Shown here: positions 33,690-44,407 of the stretch, in pieces
Position numbering within the stretch: position 1 is the first letter of the stretch
How the letters are laid out: each line of letters begins with the position of its first letter
Assembly (NCBI GenBank): GCA_022495995.1
Contig: JAFEMH010000524.1
Coordinates: 1-64,000 of the forward strand
Source: Adenophora triphylla var. japonica
Lineage: Eukaryota > Streptophyta > Magnoliopsida > Asterales > Campanulaceae
Reading direction: 5' to 3'
DNA: 64,000 nucleotides
Notes under the pieces: generated by a model
The model's database searches: none
Told to the model about the DNA's origin: nothing
The model's input: the letters and a program-made list of their open reading frames with translations, nothing else
Translations under genes and position numbers: made by a program

Positions 33690-34526
33690 AGTAAAAACTC
33701 AACGCCAGTTCCCAATGCAGATGTCTAATCGCCAGAACTATACCATTAAGGCAGAAATTTCGGCGCAATAAACAGTTTATCCAACCGCCATAAGTCAATC
33801 GTCGAGAGCGACCTACATCTACCAAGTCGACCCTCTAGCAACGGACTACGTAAGTCATCACAAATTTTTCCATTAACTTCCTGGTCGACAAAGTCAACAC
33901 AGAATGTTGGGGGCCAGTGAACAGAATAAAAGTGACAGGCCAGGCCCAATCTATAAAGCCAAACGTTTTGATCATTCTAAAGGTACAATTAAAGAGTGGG
34001 CCTACCCGGCTGTAACAACTCTATCGGCCCAACAGTATAGATCAGTCGACCAAGCTCATTTTCCGACCTTCCTTGGTCCCGACCTAGCTTCGTACGACTT
34101 ACGATCTCCTACATGTACAGTATATGCCTAGCCAAGACACGAGGTTAGGTCGACCTGGTACACTCAGGCGACCTAGAACAAACAAACACGTGCGTCTATC
34201 CACGATTCTATTCGTAACCGTCTCCTACAATCACGGTGACCGTACGCCAGCATTATCTCCGCGATCCAAGGGATTAACAATGATTCTATGGCTCCACTAA
34301 ATATATCATACTACATCCAACGTAAAAAGGTAATGTCATCTTCACTATTTGAGATTTAAGTCATTCAATACAGTTTATTACGAATTAACGCTATATCTTA
34401 TCATCACGCCAGAGGATATTAGATGGAGACAATCCCGGCTAGTCGTTTGTTCGTGGCTTCAGGTCACAGTTGCTGGATTATAACCTATTGATGTAATAAG
34501 GCTGATCCGGAATGTTTCCTGCATCA
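33690..34526. mobile_element. Gypsy-type LTR remnant (approximate limits)
   Basis: Composition becomes GC-richer with recurring GTCGACC / GGTCGAC words. TGTTGGGGGCCAGTG at 33905 and TGCATCATCA near 34517 could be LTR ends (TG...CA). No matching flanking target duplication and no second LTR were found, so only a relic is claimed. Confidence 0.4.
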
Positions 34527-34527
34527 T

Positions 34528-34590
34528 CACTTGTGATTATCAAATGTCTCATAATTTATTTTCATTAATATGACTTAAGTATCAAGCGAA
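34528..34590 (+). repeat. Single unit of the degenerate AT-rich repeat
   Basis: TGATTATCAAATGTCTCATAATTTATTTTC then CTTAAGTATCAAGCGAATT matches the units at 15580-17700 and 58080-60400 (closest to about 17350-17405). It lies about 1.2 kb before copy B. Confidence 0.6.
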
Positions 34591-35907
34591 TTCTAAGGCT
34601 CCATTTCTTTGTAGTGATTCACAAGTGTTCAATATATTTTTTTGGAGTGACTCAAAATAAATGTACACTTTTCTTCATTTTATTGATAAAATCACTTGTG
34701 TCAACAATTTATTTTCCAAAATACATATTAAACAGTTGTTTGAGAATTTTACCCATGAGTTCCTTTTGAGACAAATCACTTCCCCACAAGTTTTATATTA
34801 AATTAAATGCCCCACAAAATTTTATGCAGTAGTATATTATACCGCATACAATATGCAATATTTAAAAATTATGATATAACATTATCAATATTGTCTCCTT
34901 GCCACCAACGCCGCCGTCGACCACCGGAAGGTCATCGAAAATCAGTCGCCGGAAGCCGGACGTATGAAACCGGTCCCCGGTCGCCGCTTGATGTTGTATT
35001 GATTATATTCGGTATGCAGTATTATTGTCATGTATGCAGTATGTTTATAAAATTATTCAACATGATAATACTACATAAAAGAAACTTATGGGGTATTATG
35101 ATACTTTTTTAGAAGTTATACATTCTCCCTAGTTGTTTCAACTAGTTTTTATTTTTAAAGGTCAAATTATTTTTTTTCTAATTTATGTAGCAAATCAATA
35201 TGTTTTTATTTTTATTTTTTATCATAATATGAAAAAAAAAATGCTCTAATGCATGGAACTTTCAAGCATGTGCCCTGCTGTGGTTGATTTTTTTTGTTTT
35301 CTTTAAACAATCTTACTAACTCTTGCACCTACTAGTTTTGACAAGAAGCATGAAAGTGAGAGAGGGACACCTTATCTTAGAAGATTCTAAGACTTAGGAT
35401 TGAATGTTTCTTAGTACTATTCATATCTATTATATATACTTGATTATGTTAACATAGTTCAATTTGATTTCTAATTAATATGTTTTATGAATAATTCCTT
35501 ACTTCTCTTTAATCCCATGATGAAAGAACTAGTTCATATAAAATTATACTCCGATAATAAGTGCTCAATTATTTAGTACACATGTTTTACTAGTTTATAC
35601 ATTGCTTGTGGTACGATGAAATTACACAAAAAATATTTGCGTATTAAAAAGTTCGACATTTATTTTCATACATATTAAAAAGGAAAAGGTACTCATTAAG
35701 GAGATATTGTGGGATAATGAAATAAACATGAAAATGACTGGTTCCATATGTGTATGAGCTTAGAAAATAGAAATGGTCATTAGATTGGAGTGGTTGTGGA
35801 AAGGTTCTTTTTCTGAAAAAAAAAGTAAAAAAACATTAAACCATACTAGTAATAGTTTATATTCTAATTAGCTTGTGAAAGATTAATTAATAGTACAAAC
35901 AATTAGC
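34591..35907. promoter_or_regulatory. Upstream region of the intact germin-like gene
   Basis: About 1.3 kb with no gene. A short GC-rich islet at 34903-34985 (CCGCCGTCGACC, GTCGCCGG words) is unlike the AT-rich rest. Homology with copy A begins at 35784, so everything before it is not visible in copy A. Confidence 0.5.
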
Positions 35908-35916
35908 CTATAAATA
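35908..35916 (+). promoter_or_regulatory. TATA box of the germin-like gene
   Basis: CTATAAATA, 70 bp upstream of the ATG, implying a leader of roughly 40 nt. Confidence 0.75.
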
Positions 35917-35985
35917 GGCACCATCTTCTTGCTAAATCTCTCACCAACACCAATTTAATCAGTTTACTTAATAAAAATCATCAAT

Positions 35986-36113
35986 ATGGGTTTTCACTTA
36001 ACTACAACCGTTGCCATTTTTGCTTTGGCCATCTCACTTGCCTATGCCTCTGATCCTAGTCCTCTCCAGGATTTCTGCGTTGCTACTAATGACCCCAATA
36101 ATGCCCGTACGTA

Positions 36114-36157
<44 letters not shown>

Positions 36158-36810
36158 CTCTCCCTCTGGTGTGCGTATATGTGTGTGCATGCACATAAAT
36201 GTTATATATATAGCTTGCCAGTGATTCTTTTTATGTTACATTGAACTAACATATACGAAAAAACTTGCCTGCAGTGTTTGTGAATGGAAGGTTTTGCAAA
36301 GATCCAAAGCTTGCCAAGGCGGAAGATTTTTTCTTGTCTGGCCTCCACATTCCCGGAAACACAACAAATTTAGTCGGGTCAAATGTTACTGCAGTAAATG
36401 TTGCCCAAATTCCAGGTTTGAACACTCTTGGTATCTCTTTAGTTCGTATTGACTACGCTCCATATGGCCAGAATGCACCCCATACCCATCCTAGGGCAAG
36501 TGAGATCCTATTCGTAGTGGAGGGTACCTTATATGTTGGCTTTGTTACCTCTAATACTGACAACCGTCTCATTAGTAAGATTTTACATGTGGGAGATGTA
36601 TTTGTGTTTCCGGAGGGTCTTATACATTTTCAAATGAACGTGGGAAATGCAAATGCGGTTGCCTTCGCTGGTCTCAGCAGCCAAAACCCTGGGGTGATTA
36701 CCATTGCAAATGCAGTATTTGGATCAAATCCACCAATTTCTGATGATGTTCTCACTAGAGCTTTCCAGTTAGACAAAAACACAGTTGACCGTCTTCAAGG
36801 GATATTCTAG
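35986..36810 (+). CDS. Germin-like protein (cupin), intact, two exons
   Basis: Exon 1 is 35986-36106, the intron 36107-36274 (GTACGT...GCAG, phase 1), exon 2 36275-36810; 218 aa in total, the usual germin-like length. Residues 1-22 form a hydrophobic signal peptide ending LAYAS, so the product is secreted to the cell wall. Two cysteines (in DFCVAT and GRFCKDP) match the conserved N-terminal disulfide. Box 1 ([12 protein letters not shown]) supplies two His and the Glu, and box 2 (FPEGLIHFQ) the third His, of the Mn-binding cupin site. Known family members act as oxalate oxidase, superoxide dismutase or structural wall proteins; which applies here cannot be told. NTTN and NVT are possible N-glycosylation sites. 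The start is fixed by the signal peptide and TATA spacing. Confidence 0.95.
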
Positions 36811-38517
36811 AGGCTGGAGTGTAAGCCAATAACATCTCTAGAAATGTTATTAAGCACTTTTATTACCTACTAGCTGATGAGCTGGAAGTTGTTTTAGTTT
36901 GTTAATAAGAGGCAGATTATATCATCACCCTCTTCTTGTTGTTGTTACAATATTTTATAATAATTGATTTCGGTTTGCAAGTATTCTCTATTTCATCACA
37001 AACTGATCTTGTTATATATTTTTTATTTTGTGTGCTGCTCGAATAAAATGTAAAATAGATTGGTGATATTTCAATAATTTGTTCGGAATGGCATACAACC
37101 AGCTTCAAAAATCAGATTAGCAGGCCTATTTTGGCAATATATCCAATTGTCCAGCATCTGTATTGCTCAAACTATTCGCCAACCTAAACTTTTCGGCAAA
37201 GAGAACAACTGTTTTCTGCACAGAAAATGTTGGTAATTTCCCTTGGCAGATTATAAGATCCGGCTCTGTGCCATTCTCTACAAAGGACAGCAGAACAGTT
37301 ATCTCGAAAAAGTTACCAAACGCAGCATGAAATCACAATATTAGAGAAGCAAAATGTATGGCAAGAACTGAGTAGCTTAAAAGAAAAGTATAACAGTCAT
37401 GGCAAACTGAATGACATATTTGTGGAGAGACTCTTACAGTTTCCTTTCTGGCGTATCTTAAAAAAGTGTGACATTTTTAATAAGGAATCTGTCTTGGTAC
37501 AATTTTATCATAATACAAGTAATGTACAAACAAATGAAGATTTATTTTTCAAATGCTTAATGAGTCAACTGCAATACTTATTATGGGACAAGTATATTAA
37601 TTTCGTGTAGAGAGATAACAGTGAAACTCCATGCTAAGAATTATCAAGAAGCCATCAAGCTTGTAACATATGGCCTCTATGTTATCTCCATTTTTTGGGA
37701 TGCTTTCTTTAGGGAATATATTTATAAGTAAACAATCTAATAAATTCAAATGAATTTCTTTAACTTGTGTACTAAGTTAAAATAATTACTCCATCCGTCC
37801 CAAAATAATGACCAAAATTTTTCAAATATATACTATAGTATCTTAAAGTCGGTGAAAAGGCCTCAGGGAGTGCCACGTCGTGCATTCTAATAATTCTTTG
37901 AATTTTCATGCTTACAAGTGAGATAATCTTTCAAATTATTGTGACACTTTGAATTATACGTATTAGTTGATACATTTCATCGATAAATATATGTAATCAA
38001 ATGGATAAATATAATAGATTAATATTACCTACAATAGAGAATTCTATAATAATTCTAATTAATGTACTAATACTAACAATATAAAGAATAATTAAGTATA
38101 TTAAAAATACTTCTATCTTTACTCTATAGAATATATGATTAGTATTATAGAAAAGATCTTATAGCTAATAGTGGCATGCGAAATAGAAGAGACTCAAAAG
38201 TTAAAGAGTCACACATGATAAAAATTTGTGTACTTTGGGATATCCATTTGTGGATTAAACACAATTGCTAGATTTTCTTCTCTCTCCAATAAAGCTTCGT
38301 CTCTTTTCCTACATGATTTTGTTATTCCTTTTGGTTTTTCATCAAATCAATATGAAGAAATTGCCCCTCTCGACCTAGCCAAGGTGAAGTTTTTCAAATT
38401 TCTTGACCGTGAAAATATTTTCGACTTGATTTGTAGTGGTGGATTTGTGTTATTTGAATTGTATTTTGATACTATTTTTGCATTGATTTTTTATATCAGT
38501 TTTTCTTTATCTATGAT
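36811..38517. other. 3' flank of the germin-like gene and spacer
   Basis: The likely 3' UTR runs to about 36950 (GTTAATAAGAGG near 36901) and includes the segment deleted in copy A. The rest is AT-rich spacer matching 787-2751 of copy A without the 352 bp insertion. A Stowaway-like end lies at 37789. No gene seen; the open frame at 38228-38557 runs into the SIRE LTR and is not conserved. Confidence 0.6.
37789..37814 (+). mobile_element. Stowaway-like MITE end (remnant, copy B)
   Basis: CTCCATCCGTCCCAAAATAA after TA, identical to 2000-2025. No opposite terminus found. Confidence 0.5.
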
Positions 38518-38522
38518 TGTTT

Positions 38523-39758
38523 TGTTAGGACCTAAATTTGATCAAAGTCTTAGTTAGTTGGTTTTGATAAAGGAATATATATATATAGAACAGGGTTTAT
38601 ATCAAAAGAGGAAATCTGTTATATTCATCTTTCAGTTTATCTGACAGCTATGAGTATGACAGTTATGATTCTATCTTATACATTGGTTACATTCAATCAA
38701 TAACATGAATCATATTTCCTCTCTTAGCTATCAAGATCATCAAGTGCATCTCAGTCCTTATTAGAGAACATCTCTGATAGCTAAGCCTTAGTATGATCTG
38801 ACAGCTATGACTTCATTCCTCTGATAGCCATCACTTTGTCTCATTCTCTGCTACCACAATCTCAACCAAGGAGGAACCTGGATCTTCACAGCTGTCAAAG
38901 TTCACAATTGAAGACCAATGAAGACCACTGAAGACCTTCTGGAAGCTCTCAGCTCAAGCCACAGCTCAAGCCAGCTCATGAATACCTGCAAGTGGACAAG
39001 TGGGGCAAAGACCGATCAAGGCTCATTAATGCAACAGTCATATTCCAACGGCTACATTGAAGGGTATAAATAGAGGAGTTCATCCTCTACACAAACCACT
39101 CTTGAAAAATACTCTTTTTCACAGTCCAAAACCTTTCCCTTACACCCACACACACCTCCTGTAATCCACACACACACTCATCAATCCCTACCCTTTAAAC
39201 CCTGTTCCAAACCAAAACCCTCACCCCAAAACCTCTACTTCAACAACAAACACCCCTAGTGTGTTAATTCACAAATTCCAAAATCCTAAGACTGTACTTT
39301 AGGTGTAGAATTAGTTTGTAAACACTCAAGACTGTACTTTGAGTGTATTAGTTGTTTTGTAAAATCTTGAGACTGTACTTCAAGTTGTAAAAACACTTAA
39401 GACTGTACTTTAAGTGTATCCCTAGTTGACTGTACTAATTAGGAAGAGGAAGTTCAAGGAACTTGCCTAAATCAATCATTTGTAATTTTTGTTGATTAAA
39501 GATTATAATAAAATTGATCTCACTTGTCAAGATTGACAGTGGGGGTGGATGTAGGAGGAGTGAACTCTGAACCACTTTAAATTCTCTGTGTTATTACATT
39601 TCTGCAATCACATTCACACACTTGCATTATTTCTTTGTGTTCTTTGTCCTATCATTATTTCAAGCTTCTCTTATTCCGCTGCACAATTCAACAAACATCT
39701 GACAGCTAAGCCAAACCATAGCTGTTTGATCATCTGCATATCAACAAAGGGCCTTTCA
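38523..39758 (+). repeat. 5' LTR of the SIRE element
   Basis: 1,236 bp, TGTTAGGACC...CCTTTCA. TATA box GTATAAATAGA at 39064-39074, so transcription should start near 39095. A hairpin cluster lies at 39285-39443 and repeated GACAGCTA words occur in the U3 part. Confidence 0.96.
39285..39443 (+). ncRNA. Cluster of five hairpins with identical loop in the LTR leader
   Basis: Loop GACTGTACT occurs five times, each closed by a different complementary stem: 39285-39303 (CCTAA/TTAGG), 39322-39346 (ACACTCAA/TTGAGTGT), 39366-39384 (CTTGA/TCAAG), 39393-39417 (ACACTTAA/TTAAGTGT) and 39421-39443 (CCTAGTT/AATTAGG with one G-U pair). It lies about 190-350 nt downstream of the inferred transcription start and so would be in the RNA leader (R/U5). 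The stems differ while pairing is kept, which points to RNA structure. It is repeated in the 3' LTR at 50137-50295. Function unknown. Confidence 0.7.
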
Positions 39759-39760
39759 AT

Positions 39761-39772
39761 TGGTATCAGAGC
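39761..39772 (+). promoter_or_regulatory. Primer binding site (initiator Met tRNA)
   Basis: TGGTATCAGAGC, two bases after the 5' LTR, is the standard plant copia primer site complementary to the 3' end of initiator tRNA-Met. Confidence 0.95.
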
Positions 39773-39827
39773 TTGTCTTCACATTCAAAAGTCTAACAAA
39801 TTGTGAAAGATCCTCTTCAAACCCACC

Positions 39828-41723
39828 ATGCCTCAACCAAGGAGAAATAATGAGAAAGACATCCCACACATTGATGACTGTGGATCTTTTGAGATCTATG
39901 CTTCAAAAATAAAAACATACCTTGATGCAAACAGTATGTGGAACTGGTATGTTCTAGAGAATGAAGTGTCCTACCCAACTCAAATCTGTATTGATGGAGG
40001 ACCTAGTAAGACCAAATCCCCAGAAACATGGTCTGAATCTGAGAAACAATTGATCAGTGCAAACTTAAAGGTCAAAAACATTCTTCAAAAGAGTGTAAAT
40101 GACTCACTAGCACAAGAAATTGCTAAGGAACCAAATGCCAGATCAGCATGGGCTCTCATTCAAACAAAGTTCACTAAGCACACCAGTGTCAGGACACAAA
40201 ATTTGTATAACTTGCTTAGGGGGCGTTTGTTTTTTTATTTTAAGCCTTATTTGCCTCTTAACACTTATTCATTAAGAGGATTAGAGAAATAAGTGTGTTT
40301 GTTTTTTTTCTGAAATAAGGCTTGTTAGGCTCTTAAAGTCCTCTTAATTTTAAGAGGTTAAAATGTTGCTGAATTGCCTCTGAAAGCCACTGTTTCATAT
40401 TTGGTTTTGGGTAATTTTTTTTTTAAACTGTTTACTGTTTCATAATGCATTTACGGTTTTTTTTTTTTTTAAAATTTTTTTTTTTAACTGTTTCAGATAA
40501 TGAATTCAGATACAAAATCAAACAACTTATCCAATTCAGAATTCAGTTTTCCGTTGCTGCCTCTTAATCATTCAGCCATTTTCAGAACTGAAATCAGATT
40601 TCAGCACTTATCACTTAAAAAAAACAAAAACCCCCTTAGGCAATTAGACAACTTCAAGTTCTATCCTGGAGAAAAAGTGAGTGCTGCTCAACCAAGGTTT
40701 GAAAACCTTGTTAGATCTATTGCTGACCATGGAAAAACCTTTGAACAACAAGATCTCTGCCTCAAGATATATTCTAATCTCCCACAAGAATATGAAAAGG
40801 TAGCTTTACCTATTAGAGAAGGATCTGAATGGAGCACAATGACAGTTGAACAGTATTTTGGAAAGCTTGAAGCTTATGAACTGGAAGGTATGATAAAAAT
40901 TCAACCAGTTCCTACCATTTCACAAACCTTAGCCTTAACTGCTCAAGAAACTGTCCACAAACCAATCACTCACCAAGACATTGAGACCATTGTCAACAAT
41001 GCTCTTCAAAAGATAAACATCAGCTCCAAACCTGTCAGCAAACAGATCTCTCAAGAAGACATTCCAAGTCTCATATCCATGGCTGTCAGAAATGCCATGA
41101 AATTTCAAAAGAAATCTTTTGACAAAAAATACAACCCTTCCACATCTAATTCTCAACAAGACAGTTACAAGAAGACAATTGATTGCTTCAACTGTGGAAA
41201 GCAAGGACATTACTCATCTGATTGTCCTGAACCAAGGAAACCTAGGGACAATCAGACAGCTAAGAAGATGACCTACTCAAAAGAGATCATTCACAGTTCC
41301 AAGTGCAACTGCTTCAATTGCTCCAAAAATAAACATGACAAAAACAAGGAGCAAGTTATGATAGCTGACTCATCAAAATTCAGTGATGAAGAGTATGTGT
41401 CAAGTGATGATTCTGACAATGAAGGAGAAGAAGCCATGCTATGCCTTATGGCTGAAGATGAAGAAAAATCAGACAATGAGGAAGAATCAGACAATGAGGA
41501 AGAAATGGAAGCACTTGCTGCTGCAGATGAACTAAAAGAGGTACATGATTTTAACTCCTTAAATATTGATGGTTTCAAACAATTAGTTTGCACTCTTTTA
41601 ATTCAAACCAAAAAAAAAAAACTAACTTTGCTCCACTGGTCAATGAGAACCTTTCCCAATCCTCAACCATTGACACCCTCACAAAAACCATTTCTGAGCT
41701 TGAGAAAGCATGTCAAGGGCTAA
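39828..41723 (+). pseudogene. SIRE element gag, interrupted by a MITE
   Basis: Starts MPQPRRNNEKDIPHIDDC at 39828. The frame reads copia gag (SKIKTYLDANSMWNWY; SAWALIQTKFTKHTSVR) until the MITE at 40219-40635, which brings a stop at 40290. Gag resumes after 40639 in the same frame (NFKFYPGEKVSAAQPRF ... LEAYELEGMIKIQP). CFNCGKQGHYSSDC (about 41184-41225) is the CX2CX4HX4C zinc knuckle, followed by a second Cys cluster and a Glu/Asp-rich repeat (41380-41540). A run of 12 A at 41610-41621 changes frame; the coding continues in the frame of 41588-42250. In intact elements gag forms the virus-like particle. Confidence 0.9.
40219..40635. mobile_element. Tourist/PIF-Harbinger-like MITE, 417 bp
   Basis: Ends GGGGGCGTTTG and CAAAAACCCCC form imperfect terminal inverted repeats, flanked by TTA at 40216-40218 and 40636-40638. 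A TTA target and a GGGGGCGTTTGTTT terminus are typical of Tourist MITEs. Insert plus one TTA is 420 bp, a multiple of three, so the gag frame matches on both sides, though the MITE itself has stops. Confidence 0.88.
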
Positions 41724-42400
41724 GAGATCAATGCATCATGCTTGAAAAACAAAACATGGATCTGACAGCTGAGACATCAAGTAATCATGAAAATTGTCAA
41801 AAACTTAGTAATCTTGAAAAAGAAAATGATGCTCTTAAAAAGAAAATAGACTCATGGAACATGTCAAGCAAAGCATTATCCCTTTTCACCTACACCCAAA
41901 GGCGTCCTAGTGACAAAACAGGGATTGGTGCTGATGATCCTACACAAAAGGTGTACACTCCTCCCACTGGTGAAAGGGCCATTGAAAAAATGGTTCTAGA
42001 AAACCTAAGTTCTGGCAGCTATCAAACTCAAACTTATCCTGTTCAAACCAAGGGAAAATCTAAGGAAATCTTACCTGGTCCTAGTCACTCAAACAAAGGA
42101 CCAAGTAAAATCCAAGGAAGCAAGTATATTTGGGTTCAAAAAGGGGCCAATATACAGAAAGAAATTGAGTTGCAAAAAGATGCTAGACAGCCAAGCCCTG
42201 ACAGACAGCCAAGGCCCGACAGACATACCAAGATCTTCCAAACCACATAGAATCCCAAGGCAACAAAGATTCTATAACAAACATAGGTACACCAAACAAC
42301 AAAAACCTCAATGGCAATACTCAAACGGAAGAAGTCATGCAAGTCAAAATGACTCTCCCAGATCATCCTTTTCAAATACCTTTCAGTTTCAACCCTAATA
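41588..42400 (+). pseudogene. SIRE element gag C-terminal coiled coil and linker
   Basis: After the A-run, a charged heptad-like region (LTKTISELEKACQGLRDQC ... SNLEKENDALKKKIDSW) predicts a coiled coil, followed by a Pro/Gln/Ser-rich linker that ends at a stop at 42250 and continues in another frame to about 42398. A coiled coil after the knuckle is a SIRE gag trait. Confidence 0.75.
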
Positions 42401-42597
42401 TAACAACCCAAATCACTTCTTCAATCCATCCCAATCCACTGTCCTCACACCTTACATGATGCAAATCATGTCATATTATCATACCCTAAAACATTTCTTC
42501 AAAAAGGGATCAATGAACAAAGCTAGGGTTCCAAAGAAAAACTAATCTTTTGGACCCAAAAGAATAAAAAGGGGTACCATAAAATTTACTTTCTGTT

Positions 42598-43629
42598 TTG
42601 CAGGTACCTAGGAAAGGACTTTGGTATTTAGATAGTGGTTGTAGTAGACATATGACCTTCAATAAAGACTGGTTGCAACAATATTCCCCTAAAAATGGTC
42701 CAAATGTAACCTTTGGTGACAATTCCCAAGCTAAGGTCAAAGGATCAGGAAATCTTATTACAAAAGATATCATTTTTACAAATGTGTCTTATGTAGAGGG
42801 TCTCAAACACAATTTGATTAGCATTAGTCAAATCTGTGATAAGGGATATCATGTTGTCTGCACTAAGGATAAATGCACTGTTAAAGATAAAAGCAATAAA
42901 GTCATTCTGACTGATTCAAGAAAAGGAAATCTCTATTGCTTAAACTTAGAGATAGTGGAATCCTCAAATGCTCACTGCCTTCTGTCATTTAGTCAATCTG
43001 ACATGTCATGGCTTTGGCACAAAAGATTGGCTCACCTTAACCATAAAACCATCTCCAAGCTTGCAAATTCAAATCTAGTTAGAGGTCTTCCAAGGATCCC
43101 ATTCAAGAAGGACAAACTTTGCAAAGCATGTCAATGTGGGAAGCAAAAGAGATCTTCATTCAAGCCCAAGACCAGATTGGACACATCAAGACCTATTGAA
43201 CTACTTCATATGGATCTCTTTGGACCCATAAGGACTAGATCTTTAGGAGGAAAGAGATACTCCCTTGTTGTGGTTGATGACTACACCAGATTCACTTGGA
43301 TCATTCTTCTTGAATCCAAAAGTGACACCCTTAGCTGTCTGACAAAGTTGTTCAATAAAATTCAAAATCAAAAAGGGACATCCATTGTCAAGATCAGATC
43401 TGATCATGGAAAAGAATTTGAGAACACAGGAGTAGAAGAGTATTGTGATTCAAAAGGAATTGATCACAATTTTTCAGCCCCAAGAACACCCCAACAAAAT
43501 GGTGTTGCTGAAAGGAAGAACAGAACAATCTGTGAGGCAGCAAGAACAATGCTGTCAGAACACAATCTCCCAAAATATTTTTGGGGTGAAGGCTCACTAC
43601 CGCTGTGTATGTTCAAAATAAAACTCTAA
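42598..43629 (+). pseudogene. SIRE element protease and integrase
   Basis: The aspartic protease motif YLDSGCSRHMTF lies near 42625-42660. The pre-integrase finger (LWHKRLAHLNHKTI ... CKACQCGKQKRSSF) spans about 43012-43155. The integrase core follows with Asp in LLHMDLFGPI (near 43208), Asp in IRSDHGKEFE (near 43396), and PQQNGVAERKNRT carrying the catalytic Glu (near 43510). A frameshift at about 43605-43620 moves the rest to the next frame. All three catalytic acidic residues are present. Confidence 0.92.
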
Positions 43630-44219
43630 GCAACAAATTCCATAAGAAGACTCCATATGAACTATGGAATGACAAAGTTCCAACCATTTCCTACTTTCAC
43701 AGTTTTGGAAGTAGATGCTTCATTCACAACAATGGCAAAAACAATTTGGACAAATTTGACTCCAAATGTGATGAAGGAATCTTTCTTGGATACTCTAACA
43801 CAAGCAAAGCTTATAGAGTTTACAACAAAAGAAGACTTGTTGTGGAAGAATCAATTCATGTTGACTTTGATGAAAACAATGATCAAAGTGTAACTGAATT
43901 GTGTGATTTTGATGAAGGTTTGGGAAACCTAGATAATCTCCCTGAATCATCTCCCATTCTTGATTCAACATTTCTCCATCATGAACAAGATTCATCAAAT
44001 CTTCCATACATGGTTCCAAGAAATTCATCTGACAGCCATCCTGTGCCAGACAGCCATGACCAATCCCACTCCCATCATCAACCAATCCAGCCAACCAAGT
44101 CAACAGCAATCACTCCCACTACCAATCCAAATGATGAGGAAGAGAATACTCAAAAGAATAGTCATCCCTTGATCGACATCTCCCAAACTTCTTCCTTAGG
44201 CGACAAACCCAACCCTTAG
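43605..44219 (+). pseudogene. SIRE element integrase C-terminus and integrase-RT linker
   Basis: Continues integrase after the frameshift with KTPYELWNDKVPTISYFHSF, the GKNNLDKFDSKCDEGIFLGY segment and VYNKRRLVVEESIHVDFDE, then a Ser/Pro/His-rich linker that ends at TAG 44217-44219. The RT frame begins downstream in another frame. Confidence 0.85.
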
Positions 44220-44407
44220 CTGACAGCCATCCAAATTCATCATGTAATCCATCCACTAGCCATCTTCCATCTCCATCCAATAATCCTCTTTCTCCTCCCA
44301 AAACCAATGATGAATCCATCATTACTCACATCATTTCACCCAATAAAGACCTTTACATCAGTCTTCAAATTGATAAAACCCCAGTTCCAGACAACATCCC
44401 TTTTCTC

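Noticed and set aside
33904..34131. 75-codon plus frame
   Set aside because: Lies in an LTR-like remnant with no domain and no conservation evidence.
40935..41593. Minus-strand open frames opposite SIRE gag
   Set aside because: Mirror images of the Glu/Asp- and Lys-rich gag coding strand; no ATG context or independent signal, unlike the antisense tract at 46218-47120.
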